Assembly: GCA_008973525.1 (NCBI GenBank)
Contig: WACJ01000124.1
Coordinates: 2,728,001 to 2,792,000 of the forward strand
Source of the DNA: Stenopsyche tienmushanensis
Taxonomy: Eukaryota; Arthropoda; Insecta; Trichoptera; Stenopsychidae
Direction of reading: 5' to 3'
Length of the DNA: 64,000 bases
Shown here: piece by piece, positions 1 to 13,230 of the stretch
Layout of the letters: every line of letters begins with the position of its first letter
Numbering within the stretch: the stretch's first letter is position 1
Notes under the pieces: generated by a model
The model's database searches: none
Seen by the model: the letters and a program-made list of their open reading frames with translations, nothing else
Told to the model about the DNA's origin: nothing
Program-made: the position numbers and the translations under genes

Positions 1-833
1 ATTGTTAATTATCCTTTTATATGGCGATAAAAATCTCTCAAATATCTTATACATAGCCAAAAATATTGAGGAATGTTGAAAATGAGAATAGAATTTTATA
101 GCTAATAAAAACCTTCATTTTGGTTCGAAAGTGTCCAAGTCAACGATCACATTTACTAAATAATTTGGTGGTAATCTGATCATGTGATCAACGGCAGCCA
201 AAATATCAGATTGACATGGTTAATCGAAAATAAGAGTATGCATATTATTAAAGTTAAGAACTTAAAAGATAAAAGTGACTTCTTGGGAATCTAATATTTA
301 TAATCATAGAATGCATTATTTTTAGTATTTTGAACATTTGGCGTCTAAAATTTCATGCATCATCTCAGGAACAAATATGTGGAAAAAAATCACTTTCCTT
401 TTTAAATACATGCACATATTTTTTTGCTAAATTACAATTCTAAAATATTATAAATATATTAAGCAATGAGAAATTAGTCGAAATCTGTATCAATCTAATG
501 GAATAAATATGCAATTATATTGTTAAAAATATGTCTATTTGTTTTCTATATAAATGTACACCTTTTTTACAAAATCGTCTCTCCTCGATATAGACAGAGT
601 TATGTAAAATTGCTGTAATTCATTCATACATTTGATATTGAATACTTATTGGATAGACTTTGGATTAATCATGATCTTAAAATACATTATTTCTGGATTG
701 TTATTTTGTAATCTAAAAATAAATAATTCTCTTAAGCATACAATTATTAGAACGTCGTATAAAATAAATTGCTTTCGATTGTGCGAAGATTGGCAACATA
801 TTTTTTTTTGTTTTTTGAACATATTGACTGCAG
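1..833. other. AT-rich non-coding stretch
   Basis: Nothing recognisable apart from homopolymer runs and scattered stops in all frames. The right end (about 801-833) is a T-rich tract ending in TGCAG, which may be the splice acceptor of the candidate exon that follows. Confidence 0.6.
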
Positions 834-1136
834 TTTCGCGTCGTAATTTATGATAATAGTCGAAACTACATTCAACATGAATTTGTGAGTGTAAAAATAT
901 TCAATATACACAACAGCCGTGAAAGCCCATTTCACAAGATATTTTCAATTCAGCGGCTTTTTCCGATAGCAGAATGGCAAATTAATGACATCATCGACAC
1001 AAACGAGCGGAATTTTGCAAAAAAAGAAACAAAGTGGAACTTTTTATCGGTTCCTGCATGCGATAGTGGAAACTCCGAACCGGAGCAAGAAGAATGGAAA
1101 AGTAAAACATTGCAGAACGATTGGAGCATGGGTTAA
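834..1136 (+). CDS. Candidate exon, unknown protein
   Basis: A 100-codon frame is open from the first base after a good acceptor (two T runs at 801-816, then ATTGACTGCAG ending at 833) to a TAA at 1134-1136. Acidic residues make up about 15 percent of the translation, more than random AT-rich DNA would give, and the middle and end are rich in Glu, Asp, Lys and Trp. A strong donor-like GTGAGT lies at 885, so a shorter 51-base exon (834-884, phase 0 at both ends, 17 codons) is an alternative. No domain, signal peptide or membrane segment is recognised. No neighbouring exon on this strand could be tied to it. It may be a real internal or terminal exon, or a chance open frame in a locally GC-richer patch. 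Confidence 0.28.
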   Translation, partial: FRVVIYDNSRNYIQHEFVSVKIFNIHNSRESPFHKIFSIQRLFPIAEWQINDIIDTNERNFAKKETKWNFLSVPACDSGNSEPEQEEWKSKTLQNDWSMG

Positions 1137-1794
1137 GAGTTTTAATGCTCCATAGGCTCTAATGTGAGGTCGGTAACATTCCATAAATAATTCCCTTATC
1201 TGGCCATAATACCTGACTGCTAAACATTATACAACCTACAAATCACACTACACTTACCGACTCCCATCCGACTGCTACGTGCATGCATTTCTTCTACACC
1301 GTTAGATAAATTTATGTTTTTCCCACCCAAATGATTTAAATATTATTAATTTGTATTCGTACAAACATGTTTTTAAAAACCTCTAATTTAATATTTATTA
1401 TGTTCATTATCTACTTGCGCTATATTAAGCACATGCTAATGCAGAAGAGCATTTGGAATAGATTACGTTCATAGACGAGACTCTCATCCATGTTGTACAA
1501 GATTTAGCAATCAATTTGCATTTTTTCTTACTCTTGTAAATGCTAGCTTAATAACGTCGTTCCAATTTCTTATCTAAATCCATTTAGCATCATTAGCGTG
1601 ATGATACAATTTCCGGAAATATTATCTATCCAATTTGACGTATTTTGTGGGATTTATACAATACACATTCAATTGACTCAGATATTACCTTTCTATTAAT
1701 ATAATGGAATTCTATTTTAGTTAACATTTATTATTTCATTACAGTAGATGCATTAGAGAAATTTTTCCTGATCTAAATATGAACTAAATAGGGT
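1137..1794. other. AT-rich non-coding stretch
   Basis: Scattered stops in all frames and no repeat or RNA gene recognised. It lies between the candidate exon and the mariner remnant. Confidence 0.6.
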
Positions 1795-2512
1795 CAGATC
1801 GCAGAAAGGATGGATTCATCTGATGGAACAGTCTTTCATATTAAAGGAGGTTAGGAAAGTATCCAAGCTTGGAAAGTGGATATGGTAACACGTGACGAAA
1901 AATTATTTATCATAAGGTGGACAGATAAAGATGAGCAGCCAATTCCAACAGCAAATGTGTCTTTACATTCTACAAATAAACTTTTAAGTGTTTGGTGGGA
2001 TATGTATGGTGTGATTTATTATGAACTGTTAGAAACAAATTAAAGCATTAATACAGATGTTTACAATGTCGATTGAACTTAGAATTAAATAAAAAACGCT
2101 CGCGATTGGTGAATATCAAGAAAGTGCTATTTTATTATGATAACGCTAGATAGCTTACGGCTTGAACAACGCTACAAAAAATTAGTGAATTTAATTGGGA
2201 GCTTTTGCCGCATCCTGCTTATTCTCCGGATATTGCCCCAGGTGATTTTCACTTATTTCGTGCCTTAATTTTTTTTTTACTAGGGAAAAGGTTAAATTCT
2301 AAATAGGATGTACAAAATGGACTTTCAAGTTTTTTTTTGCATCAAAACCAGTGTCTTTCTACAGCAATGAAATTAAAAAGCTATCTGTACGATAGCGAGA
2401 AATTATGGATATTGGAGAAAAATATATCATTGATTAAAATGTTAAATTGTATTTTATTTAAACTATTTAAAAAAAAACAAAAATGCGCATGAACTTTTGG
2501 ACTGACCTGTTA
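1795..2512 (+). pseudogene. Mariner transposase remnant with 3' inverted terminal repeat
   Basis: The plus strand holds the C-terminal half of a mariner-family DDD transposase, broken by stops and frameshifts. In order I see a TRDEKLF-like stretch near 1890, a LLSVWWD..GVIYYELL segment near 1985-2030, a degraded YYDNAR motif near 2140 and a LPHPAYSPDIAPGDFHLF segment near 2205-2260. The last is the hallmark stretch around the third catalytic Asp. The element ends in GAACTTTTGGACTGACCTGT at 2491-2510, followed by TA at 2511-2512, as expected for a mariner terminal repeat next to its TA target. The N-terminal DNA-binding half and the left terminal repeat are missing; GGGTCAGATCGCAG near 1791 could be a decayed left end. 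It cannot encode an active enzyme. A second copy of the 3' end is at 45525-45597. Confidence 0.85.
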
Positions 2513-3376
2513 TGCTAAAATTAACTAGCATGAAATGTTTAGCTTTTTACAGTCTCATCAATTTACTAAACAGTTTTAGATAGTTTTCATAATGCTTTTA
2601 ATGTGATTGCTAACCACACTTTTAGTAGGTTTGAATAGACGATATTTAGGTTATAAATTCAACTGCTAAATAACGAGACTACTTATTTCTTTTTAAGGTG
2701 GCATAGCTTCCGCAAAAGATATTTTTAGAGATAGACGATTTTTATTTATTTTCACATGCTATTTAATTGGGATAATATCCAAATTATCATTAGTTTTATG
2801 TGAAATGATTATTGCAAATTAAATTTAAAAAAAAAAAAATTAAGTCAAACAAAAATTGACAATAATATAAATACTTATTATAAAAATATTATTTATTTTA
2901 TTTTATTTTCGTAATAAGAAATGTGTCCGTTTCTTTATAAATATATTTCTTAGAATTTTATCTGCGATATTAATTAATATTTTTACTGAATTCTATTAAT
3001 AAATATATAATTGATCCATAAACCACAAATATATTATTAATAGTAATATGGAAGGAAAAAGAAAGCGCGTTTTTCAAATTCTTATTAAGATCTATTTCTT
3101 CTAATATATCATTTGCAAATGTAACTATTTTAAGAACAGAAACTCAAAGCAAATAAAACAAATTTACTTTAATTTTGAAGTGCTTCATCAAAAAAAAAAA
3201 AAAATTAAGGCTGTTGAATCTTCCGTCATTGCTTTTCTAATCGATTCATTCATTGTCACTATTGTCATTTTTTGGACGCTGACGCATCATTTAAGAATTC
3301 ATGTACATCTCAAAACACTAGAGATTTATCACAAGGTTATACAGACACGAATTTAACGACCTAATGACATAATATA
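2513..3376. other. AT-rich non-coding stretch
   Basis: Very AT-rich, with A runs near 2828 and 3188. I see no gene or repeat family here. Confidence 0.6.
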
Positions 3377-3885
3377 TTACTCCAAAGAAACATGAATTGT
3401 AAATTGAACATGACTGAGTAGTGGCACATCTCTAATGAATGGTATGAATATCACATTGTCGACGATGATGATCGAAATCGAACATGAACAGCAACTGAAC
3501 GCAATAAGACAATTTTTTACATGCCATTCATCATTCTTAAATAGCAAAAATATGCCCAGGAAGAATGCTGTCCATTGATTTATGGCGAATGTTTGATCGC
3601 CGGTTGTGCCCGAGGCATCCTGCAGTACTACGGAGCAATGACTACGGTGGCTTTGAACATCGATGTAGTAAATATAATTCCACATTGTAACAAATCCTTG
3701 GCACATGCATCATGTTCTACTCCCACATTAACACGGGGAGAAGCCAAACATGGTAACATTGCGAAATACTCTGCGAATAAATCATGCTGTGGTACATGTC
3801 TCCGATTCCCGATTCGATATAAAAATGGCTCTTCCATTCGAAATAAAGCGATATAGTTAGTTAATAAAGATGTTTGAAAGCACAT
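3377..3885. other. Balanced-composition patch with long overlapping open frames
   Basis: This patch is less AT-rich than its surroundings and has three long open frames: minus 3377-3706 (109 codons), plus 3575-3856 (93 codons) and minus 3628-3885 (85 codons). They overlap, so at most one can be the real reading. None resembles a protein I recognise and no convincing acceptor-donor pair frames any of them. The patch could be an old transposon piece, a conserved regulatory element or a chance low-stop region. Confidence 0.3.
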
Positions 3886-3971
3886 TTGGATGATTTGTGT
3901 TATTATTCTGTTGTGCTATTTAATGATAAAATAAATTAAATTGTATTTGGGCGCACCCATAAAATACGCTG

Positions 3972-3987
3972 GACGCGGATTCGCGTC
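3972..3987. repeat. Short perfect hairpin
   Basis: GACGCG-GATT-CGCGTC: a 6-bp perfect GC stem with a 4-base loop in an AT-rich setting. No flanking gene gives it a role. Confidence 0.5.
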
Positions 3988-4809
3988 ATTAGGATAGCAT
4001 ACAGGCATTGCAAATATGTGTGAATTTGTGCAAGCATTTGTCGGGCTTCGCTGTATTTACATCAAGGCGATTTTTAACAGCGCATCTTCTCCAATGTTAT
4101 GGTGTCTTAGTAAAAAATATTATAAAGAAGAGTAAAACTCAAAAAGAATTTAATATTTTGAATAATACACATTAAATTTACGAAATATAGACAAATCTAT
4201 CGTTTATCACTGTGAGTTATTTTTATTTATGCAATACATACAATTCTTAAATGTACGTTTACTAATTTATTACTTTATGTTAAGTCATGGATATACAGGT
4301 ATGTATTAAAAAAAATAGATTGAGGTGGATCTTATTATTATTAATTTTAAAATACCAGGGATACATGCAGTTTTAAGAGTTTTTGGAATAAATCTTTAAG
4401 CGTACCACACGCTTGCGGATTATGACTCGCGGAAATAAAATGATTTGCAAAACTATCTTCATGTTAACTTATCGAATAAACTTGTTCATATTCATAAATA
4501 CCGATTATGAGGAATTGTTACTATAAATATAGCATTGAAATAGATAAGTATATTTTTAATGGCAATTTTAGAAATCATGATCACCTAATACAGCAAGCTC
4601 TTTATAATCCGCTTTTAGTGACGAATTATTTAGGATGACATGATTCTAATTAATAAAAATTGATTATAAAATCAAAATCTTTGTGTCATATAATTTCTAT
4701 TTTTTTAATATCTTTGTGCTAATAAATCTTTATAATCAAGCAATTGACGTGTTTATTGAACGTGTTTTGATTGTTATTTTATCAATTGACAATTGATATG
4801 TTTTGCTCA

Positions 4810-5170
4810 TAGATAATCGATAGATGAGCGAACCGATGTGCAATCGAAGAAAAGTGTCGGCGCCATTTTGATGTGCATTGTCCTAGGTCGGTCATGTAGC
4901 GTTACAGAAATAAGTATTAGGAGACAATGAAGCCGTGTGTGATACTCGGCTTGCTATCCGTTCTCGTTTTATGAGTGAGCAGTACACGCCTACAAGCTAG
5001 TGAGAGTGAGCAAGATAGCATTCTATAGGACGTCGTTTGCAAATCGAAATCTTTGCTCACCGAAGCGATGTTCGCTCGGAGACCACGAGCTGTTTCTGTG
5101 CTCCTAATACTAACTGTGCTTCAAGTCCATTCCCCAGCGTGACCCGTCAGGCACGTATGACGTGCACAGA
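4810..5170. repeat. GC-richer foldback island, unclassified repeat
   Basis: About 360 bases of clearly more balanced composition with sharp edges in AT-rich DNA. Two nested inverted-repeat pairs are visible: GAGCGAAC at 4826-4833 with GTTCGCTC at 5070-5077, and AGTATTAGGAG at 4913-4923 with CTCCTAATACT at 5101-5111. Near the right edge GCACGT-ATG-ACGTGC forms a small hairpin (about 5151-5165). No open frame of note and no flanking duplication was found. This fits a decayed foldback-type or other non-autonomous transposon, but no family is recognised. Confidence 0.4.
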
Positions 5171-5831
5171 ACGCGAGACATAACTAAAGGCCCAAGACAT
5201 TGCTAACAAATATGTTATTTACGCCCTCTACCTATTGGGATGTGTTCAAAAAAATATATTTTCTTAGAACATTAGATACAAATATGTATCTCAATATGTT
5301 CATCATTTCTTGAAATTTGGCTTTATATCATTTTTGGTCAACAAATCCAATTTAATCCTATTATAATATTTTTAAATACTCTAAAATAAAATCATATCCA
5401 TGTCACTGACAACCAAGAAACAAATACATACACATAACAAATCGAATAAGATTATTTCAAAATTTGAAAATTCTTTATAAACAGCTGTGCATTTTATTAA
5501 GGCGACAGAGTGCTAATGAAGATATGAACTTGTCAATGACCAGCTCGCTATAAATGTTGTGAGTGTGTTCTCATATTTTTATCATACGAAACAGAATAAA
5601 CACATGCATACATACAATTGATGATAACAATTCAGTGACATGTCAGTACATATTATAACAATATATTTGCGAATGAAAATATTGATAAGGCTCGTATTTA
5701 ATCAGATAATCATATTTTTTCCTTATTTAATTTAAAATCAATTTAGGTATGACGGTTAAATGTGTCCAAATTTTGACATTTTTGTAACTTACCAACCACC
5801 ACAAAATATTCCAAAATGAAGTATTCGTACA

Positions 5832-6060
5832 TAGGGAATCCAGTCCCGATCAAAATTTCGATCCCGGGATTTCGGGATTGCATTAGATTATCCCGGGATC
5901 GATATTTTCAATAATTTAAGAAATTACATTGATAAGTTTGATAAAAAATGACTAATAAGTCCATTTGTTTAATATAAAAAATAACTTGAAGGCAAAAGAA
6001 TTTTATTTTTTTAAGAAAAGATATAAATACAATTCAAAAATAGATAAATAAAACACTGCT
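5832..6060. mobile_element. hAT left-end fragment
   Basis: Starts with the same terminal sequence (TAGGGAATCC...) as the complete element at 19771 and stays alignable for about 225 bases, including the TTTCGGGATT subterminal motif and an A/T-rich tract to about 6055, where similarity stops. It lacks roughly 45 bases of CCCGGGAT repeats present in the other copy. No right end with a matching 8-bp duplication of TTCGTACA (5824-5831) was seen, so this is a truncated, immobile remnant. Confidence 0.75.
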
Positions 6061-7207
6061 AAATTTATATTATTTTACAGTTTATTCTTAAATATGTGCT
6101 TGTGAATTATGTACTAAAATATTATTTGACCATCAATTAATGCGCTGTTATTTGCTGCAATACTTAATCTAACAGATCCAGGTTTAACTACGCCAACAAC
6201 AGTATTTCGTTATAGCGAAATTAACCACAATAAAAACATGGATTCATTCAAAATCTGAAGCATAAGAAAATTCCACATAATTTAAAAGCCATCGTTATAA
6301 TCAATTTCATCCGCGTCAAAAACATATCAAAACATCGCAAAAAATCACTGTATACACTTTCTAGTTGCAAATTATTCTTTATTGCCGCGGAAGTCTTCCG
6401 CAAATACATTTTTTATCATAACTCTGAATTTTTGTTCGATTGTGGTTATAACTTTTTGGCAAATTATGAACGCCTTGTGCAAGCAATTCCATGTTTTTGT
6501 ATCGAAAAGCATGCATAATAATAGTTATCAAAGTAATTTTGTTATTAATTATGGTGTTTAATTAATCTCATCATTGATCATTTTTTTGCAATAATTATGA
6601 TCATCAATGAGCGTGCCATATCCATGACTGAATGTTAATTGATTAATAAGCCATGGCAGATGATTAATGCTGTCCATTAAGATGAAGAATGATCTCGTAC
6701 CATTGTACAATGTTGCACATGTGTCAATAAAATGGTGAAAACGTATTGCAATTTAATTGATGATTTATGATCAAGCGTGTTCTAACGCATTGTTGCAACA
6801 GCATTGTAATTTTAGAAACAAAAACCATCATGTCTGAGAAGCTTATGTAATTCAATTTGATTTAGAAAAAAAATGACTGTGTGAAGAAATGCATTTTATG
6901 AGAGTTTTTGCAGATTTTTTTTGCTATCGTGTTATTAGTGGAAGCCATGTGTCTTATGTTTTATACTAGTTCGTGTTTGAAAAAAATTAGACTGTTTATT
7001 TATTAGTAAGTTATTAAAATATAATAATTTACTGTTTTTATTGCGATTTTTTGTTCGAAAGTATTTTTAATTATCGTTTCTATTAAAATATTATGTAATA
7101 TCCTAAGTCGGGGATATATTAATATGAATATTGGCGTTATTCTAGGAATATACCTATAGCTTTTGTTAGAATACTTCAGGAGCTATTTATTTTTTCTTTT
7201 GTATTGT
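6061..7207. other. AT-rich non-coding stretch
   Basis: Only scattered stops, A/T runs and ATGATCA-like words. No gene, RNA or repeat family recognised. Confidence 0.6.
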
Positions 7208-7349
7208 ATCATCATAATAATGCAGCCACAAACAGTCCACTGCAGAACTATGGACTTCTTCAATATCCATTCAAAGGAAGCGGTTATATCCATTTCGTCT
7301 GTAGCATACAATCACCTCCTCATTCGCTCGATATTAAAGGTAGCATAAC
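7208..7349 (-). repeat. CAT-edged dispersed repeat, copy A
   Basis: The plus strand reads ATCATCATAATAATGCAGCCAC, then AACAGTCCACTGCAGAACTATGG, and runs to AAAGGTAGCATAA. It matches copy B (17725-17869) over about 140 bases with few differences. On the minus strand it becomes a unique sequence ending in an ATG/TGA trinucleotide tail, which is how the 3' ends of RTE-type LINEs and the SINEs that use them look. The LINE fragment at 48860-49900 also ends in a GAT-repeat tail. Confidence 0.65.
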
Positions 7350-8427
7350 CTTCATTACTATTATCAGTTACTGAAGAATTAAAAGAAATTTGTGTAGAAT
7401 CTGAATTAGTACACATCTGGATTTTACGTTTATAGATTTATACAAAGAAAACTTGACAACCACAGCGACTATAAATATTTATGATGTATTAGATGATATA
7501 TTAAATATTCATTAATATCAAAGAAGGCTTAAAAATAGCTAGTAGGAGGTAAGAGGCGACGATGGCAGTACTAATATAATAATAGCATAACAGGAACGAA
7601 TATTGTAGATAAATGTATGGTATGGTTTATTATTTGTAAAAGAAAAACAAGATCTTAGAGAAAAATTAAGTATAGTATCAACAGAATGAATCCATATCAG
7701 CATACTTACAAAACCACATTTGAATTCCTATTGTCAGTATTCAACAATCGATTAATATCGAAAAATTCAAATTATTAGTGACTTCAAGATTGTTGTAATT
7801 GATGATGAGGCGATACATTGGGATTGAATGATAATGAACGTCGTAGAAGACAATGGGGCATATATCGAAACTGATTCCAAAGCCCAGCTGAATTAACATA
7901 GATGAATTAACATTTGTTAGTATGGGAGTTGATTAAAATTAAAATCCTACTATGATCGGCTGGATTTAAAAAAATATTTATAATAGATTTAACAAAATTA
8001 TAAAATTTTGGCAGGCGGTAAGTTTTGTCCTATCAAAATAAAAGATCTTTTATAGAAAATACTGTATTATTTTGAAATTATTATCTAGATAAATATAAAT
8101 TAATACATCATGCACAATCCCCACAATAACTGAAAACAAACTATTGTTCAATAACAATCATGAAAATAGAAAAATAATAAAATATAAATTTACAGTTTTT
8201 ATATATTTTTTAATTCATATTCATATTTAAATTGTTATTTAAAGTTTTCTTACGAGCAATTATCAGTATTATTTTATGTTGTATGCTATATATTTTAGAG
8301 AAAAATTCTTTTAAAAGGGGTCGATGGATGAAAAAGTTTGGAGTCCCTAATCTATATTTTGATTAAATAAATGCGGTTTTTTAAAACAGCCTTGTCTTTA
8401 TTTGATGTCTGTCGTTAAATAAATACG
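7350..8427. other. AT-rich non-coding stretch
   Basis: Nothing recognised beyond homopolymer runs. Confidence 0.6.
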
Positions 8428-9800
8428 TTGAAATGCGGACACATTTGTCAATATATCAGGAATTCAACGCTCTATTTGGTATTGTTTGACACTTTTTGCA
8501 AGAAAATACTTTCTCCTCCACATCTTGAAATGCAGGCAATAATTTTACTGTCATTGATGGACGTGAGTTTATCGAGTGAAATCGACACACGCGTGAGCTT
8601 CAAGCGAACAATCCTGATAACGTCAAGATGCATTTAAGATGCGATTGCACAATAATGAATGCAATTTTGAAAATGCATTCGGCTGCAAGAGCAGCTGCAA
8701 CGGGCATAGTAATGACAACGCAGAGAGTTAAGTCGGGTCTGCAATAAATAATAAGAAATATCCCGGCCATATGGCGTTGCGATGTCCATCGGGTACTTTC
8801 GCGAATAATGAGGCTCGTGCGCCATCTGCAGACGTCAGCTCTTGCATTAATATGCCAACACTGTACGCTTTTATTGCCCTATTGGAAATATCATCTGCGA
8901 AAAGACTCGGGGGTTATGCCGATTATTTCAAATATGCAGTAAAAATATTATTCTCACGGCATTGTACAGAAAATGTTTGCACAACTTCCCCGGTCGTAAC
9001 TCTTCTCGCGCGCAGGTACGAAATGCAATAAAAACGGATTAAATGATTTCATTTGCTGTTCTCAATGCACAAAATGCATTCATTTCATGTCATGCTCATT
9101 CATAAAGTCAAACAGCACCCTGTTGCACAAATAAGGCGATCCCCCACTGGGAAAGAGCAACGATCGCTCTACTCTTATTTATGGCATATATCGAGAAAAT
9201 CCCGATCTACCAAGTACAAGTATTTACTTTAAACACTCCATATTTAGCAGTAGATCAAGACCACATGATAAAGACTTTGTCCATTATCTTCTATTGTATA
9301 TAAATCAGAATACATCCATCACAACGCGTCAAGTCAAGGCATTTCCTGATTTCACAACGCCAGTTTTTGCTCCTATTCGGACAAATAGGTGAAATTCCAG
9401 CGAATTTGTAACTCAATTAGCGTCTCCATAAAACCCCGATCGAAAAACATAATCATGAATGATCGATATGAAATATGAGTCATTCGTCTTGCGATACTGT
9501 CGCAACTTGCGACATTTGTCCCGCAAAACATCTGCGCAACGCTTTCATTAGCGGATACTTTGTGCAAGACGCGAGAGTAGATTACATTTTGCTTATGCTA
9601 CCATTTTTGGTCAGGGTTCATTAAAGACGTGTGAACAACCACAAATGGACAGAAAGACACTGGGTACTCTTACGGCGAGGCATGGTCGCGATATTACTTT
9701 CTCATAACTCGGGATGTGAAGTTATTACGTGCTGTGAAAATTAACATTGCGCAAGTCTTTCGCCGCGCAAGAATATGTATGGGTGGCAATCATACGAAAT
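8428..9800. other. Mixed-composition region, no confident gene
   Basis: Base composition is more even here and CpG more frequent than on either side. Plus-strand frames 8428-8637 and 8771-9031 and a minus frame 9373-9567 are open, but their translations look unlike known domains. A strong donor-like CAG|GTACGA lies at 9013-9021 with an acceptor-like TTTCAAATATGCAG before 8940, but the 76 bases between are too short to judge. ATTTATGG and GCCATAAA words occur (9177, 9932). The region could be a conserved regulatory block or hold a small exon. Confidence 0.25.
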
Positions 9801-11118
9801 TAGCGGGGTAATTACGATCTTGTTCCTTTTATATTTTAATTAAAAGAGTATTTAATCCAACTAGTTGATATTTATTACCATTTTTATGGATGGTATTTCA
9901 AATATTCCCACGGCAGAATTTTTTGTCATTAAGCCATAAATGATCAATTTCTTGTAGAAAGCATTGCGTTGTATTAGCTCATTTCACAGCGAGTAAAATA
10001 ATAACTAAATATGTAATTGACAGGGGGTAAGTATAGTTCATGTAATCCCAATTATCAAACGCAGTAGCCCTGGACTATTCAAATATGAATAATTCGAATT
10101 ATAAATTTAAATAAAAATAACTTAAATCTTTAAAAGTAAGTGTTGGCCTTATTTTTTATTTATTTTCACAATTCATGAGTATAACATTCTGTGAGTCATC
10201 ATATCATTATAGAATCTGCTAGACCAAGTGTTACAAATGAATAACAACAGACGGTTTTTTGTTGTTGTTAACAATTTGGTAAGTAAATTGCAGCTAGTTT
10301 TGCGAGTTACAATTTATTACGTTTTAACTTCATAGAAGAAATAAATTCAATTGAAGTTTGACCAAAAATTAGCTTACTAAAAGGTGAATTTAGTAACACG
10401 TAGTTTTATGGGATTTATCTTATTGCTTTTCACGTGTGCTTAAGTTAGGAAAGGATTATTTGTACAAGAAATTTAAGTTGGAGAAGATTTATTAGTGAGT
10501 AGTAAAATTAACATTATTTTAAAATGATTGTTGCAAATTCAGTCGCCTTGCACAATTGTATTAACCATCCAAGTGTATATTTTTTTAGATTCCGAAAATT
10601 CAACTACTAAACTAACATTTGGCATGTAAATAGCGGATTAAAGTGATATATATTCGCATGATTCAAATTGTGTTTTTTTAAAGCTTGTAAAGATAAAATA
10701 TGCGGAGAAGCTGCCAAAGAATTGAATCAGAAAAACGTGAATCGACTGAAGAAACAATTGATAGCCATATGTGTGGACAGAATCAGATAAATGTGTGGTG
10801 TTCAATGGATGAAGCTTGCTCTGGATACGAATGAATGGAAACGAACTCAATTCTAAAGTTTTAGTTCTTATCTCATGATTGCCTTAACAATGTCATTACT
10901 TGTACCTTAGTTAAATATGCAAATTAAATGACCATTTGCAATATATTGCTTAAGCGACTTCTGATGTTCTTATTTACATTTGTAAAAATATCAATTATTT
11001 TGCACTAAATTACTATCCGGTTCAGCTAGATTTGTTATTAAATAACAATAAAAATGATTTTAAATATATTTACTGATTTTGAAATTTTTTAATTATTAAT
11101 TAAAAAATAATATAAAAA
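9801..11118. other. AT-rich non-coding stretch
   Basis: No gene or repeat recognised. The minus open frame at 10638-10850 is low-complexity, rich in Phe and Ser, and looks like chance. Confidence 0.6.
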
Positions 11119-11420
11119 TGTTGTGGGAGTAGTGATACCGCGTCTATATCAATGTACTGATATGGCTATCGCAGCTGCCCCACTCCTCGTCGAGAGCTAA
11201 CTCGCAATGCGAGCTAACTTCGCAACGAAGACCCTCGATCTGCTCTATGCTCCTGATACATGACAACGGCAAAGTGACGCCGTGTTGCCGATTGCAAGGA
11301 CAGACTTACGTCATTGACGTCCCGAGGTACGTGTCGCCTGATGATCCCTTTCTCGCATCACATTGTAAGCTCTCACTCTGTGGGCTCCTCAACCATTTCT
11401 TTTCATTTATATTCCATCAT
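11119..11420. repeat. LTR-like or other GC-richer repeat island
   Basis: A sharply bounded patch of balanced composition starting TGTTGTGGGAGTAGTGATAC at 11119 and ending near CTCCTCAACCA (about 11385-11395). The start and end are imperfect inverted copies of each other. An AATAAA-like word follows at about 11427. The TG start, size and internal composition would fit a solo LTR, but no CA end with a clear 5-bp duplication could be fixed, so the class is uncertain. The open frame 11247-11462 has no recognised similarity. Confidence 0.35.
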
Positions 11421-12988
11421 ATTCAAAATAAAATTCCACATGAATTCAATCATATTTCGTAATAAAATAATAACCGTTTAATATCAATACATTTTAGTAT
11501 CATTCATAATGAATAATTAAACATTTTGGTACCGATCTATAATTGAATATAATGAATAATAGAGCGAAAATTGAATTATTCCCTTTTAAGCAAACAATGA
11601 TCGAGTGTTTAGTATAGTGGGCTAGATCCTAGCCTAGATCGTTTGAATAACTTGAATGATTAATAAATCGATTAGGATGATTTATAAGAGACATTTTTCA
11701 AGCGTTCTGAAAGCAACGATTACCACGTAAATATTTTTAATTTGAATTGACATCAATGGGATTGTTTTGAATAGTTATAAAATATAAAATGGCGATTAGT
11801 GGATTAATATTAAACATTGTTATATTGCGCTAGTACTTAAATTCTTATATTGGTCTAGTAAGTAAATATTGATAATGAATGAATTAGCAACAAAAATTAA
11901 ACTTTCAAAAAAGACAGATGATAATTTCGCTACTCATAAATTCTCTTCTACCTAATAATCACAATCAACGAGTTTTACATTAACTTATAAGCCATATGTA
12001 GAAGACAATATGAAGCCACCAGATAAAAAAACCTTTTCCTTTGTAAAGTCTCATATGGAAATCGCCTAGCATATATAATAGAGGTCATTATCATCCACTT
12101 TAACATGATTTTCATAGCGTTTACGTGTTTTTAAAAATGTGACTGCAATCACACATTTTGTAGATTTGAACTTAATTAATAGTACTTTTCTAAATACGTC
12201 AAATCTTTCAATGAAAGTTTAACTTGCATAAAAATGCAATCCCATTGATATGATTTCTGATTAGGTATTGCATTTATTAAGCAAATCATTAAAAATTTGA
12301 TTGGTCAATACTTTAGATCATACGGATGAAAATCTATAACATCATTAAATTATATGTGGTCAGGCTTTAAAATATAAATATGTTATATCTAACAACTGCA
12401 GTACTTTAATGCGGTTTTAATCATAAATTTAAAGAAATGAAATTGTTACGTTAGAACGTAGATAAACGCTCGCAAGGAGTCATTTAACAATTCTAAGCAA
12501 TGATTTTATTTATAATCATTCAGATTTTGATAATATTTACACTGAATGGTTATTTATCATTTTATTAGAGCGTAATGTGTATATATTTTTGATTTGTTTT
12601 GAAATAATAAGCACATCATTAGATGCATTCTAATTCGTCCGTTAAGCATTAAATAGCCTTAAAGTTAAAGGTTACTCTAATACTTGAACGACGTTTCATG
12701 GGCTGTTTGTGTTAAATTTATTGGTTAAAGCAATTCTAAATATTTAAACAATCAAGATTGATGTCTATAAATTCGCGTTGAAGCATCGAAAACACATCAA
12801 ATGTCGACAAAAAAATATTGATTGATTGATTTGATGTAAAATGTTCGGGCTATTATTATGAACATTCGAGTTTAAATTTATTCCAATGGAAGGCCAAAGG
12901 GCGTTCGTCCGACATTATCAAAAATCAGCTACGAAATGATTGCCTTCGATAAAAATGTAATAATTTTCACAAAATTCACGTCTTAGCC
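11421..12988. other. AT-rich non-coding stretch
   Basis: No gene or RNA seen. An RNA polymerase III A-box-like TAGTATAGTGG lies at 11610-11620, with only a weak B-box-like word about 20 bases downstream. Confidence 0.55.
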
Positions 12989-12994
12989 TTTATT
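12989..12994 (-). promoter_or_regulatory. Possible poly(A) signal for the 13.3-kb exon
   Basis: TTTATT on plus is AATAAA on minus. It lies about 275 bases past the stop codon of the candidate exon at 13231-13405 and could end its message if the donor-like site at 13230 is not used. AATAAA is common by chance in this AT-rich DNA. Confidence 0.2.
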
Positions 12995-13230
12995 TTTAAT
13001 CAAGGACATTTTTAACGCATCGTAATTCGAGGTCATGTAAAATCCGCATTTCGAAAGAGTCACGAAAATACAATTTTCAATGAGATCATAACATGTGTAC
13101 AGATTTGATTTACAGGGTGAAAGTTTGATTTTTATGGAAAAATGTTGTTTATCACTGATCGGCGTCGATGTAACATAGCTATGCTCTAAAATTGACATAC
13201 GCGTTATTGAGATATAATTTGGTTGCATAC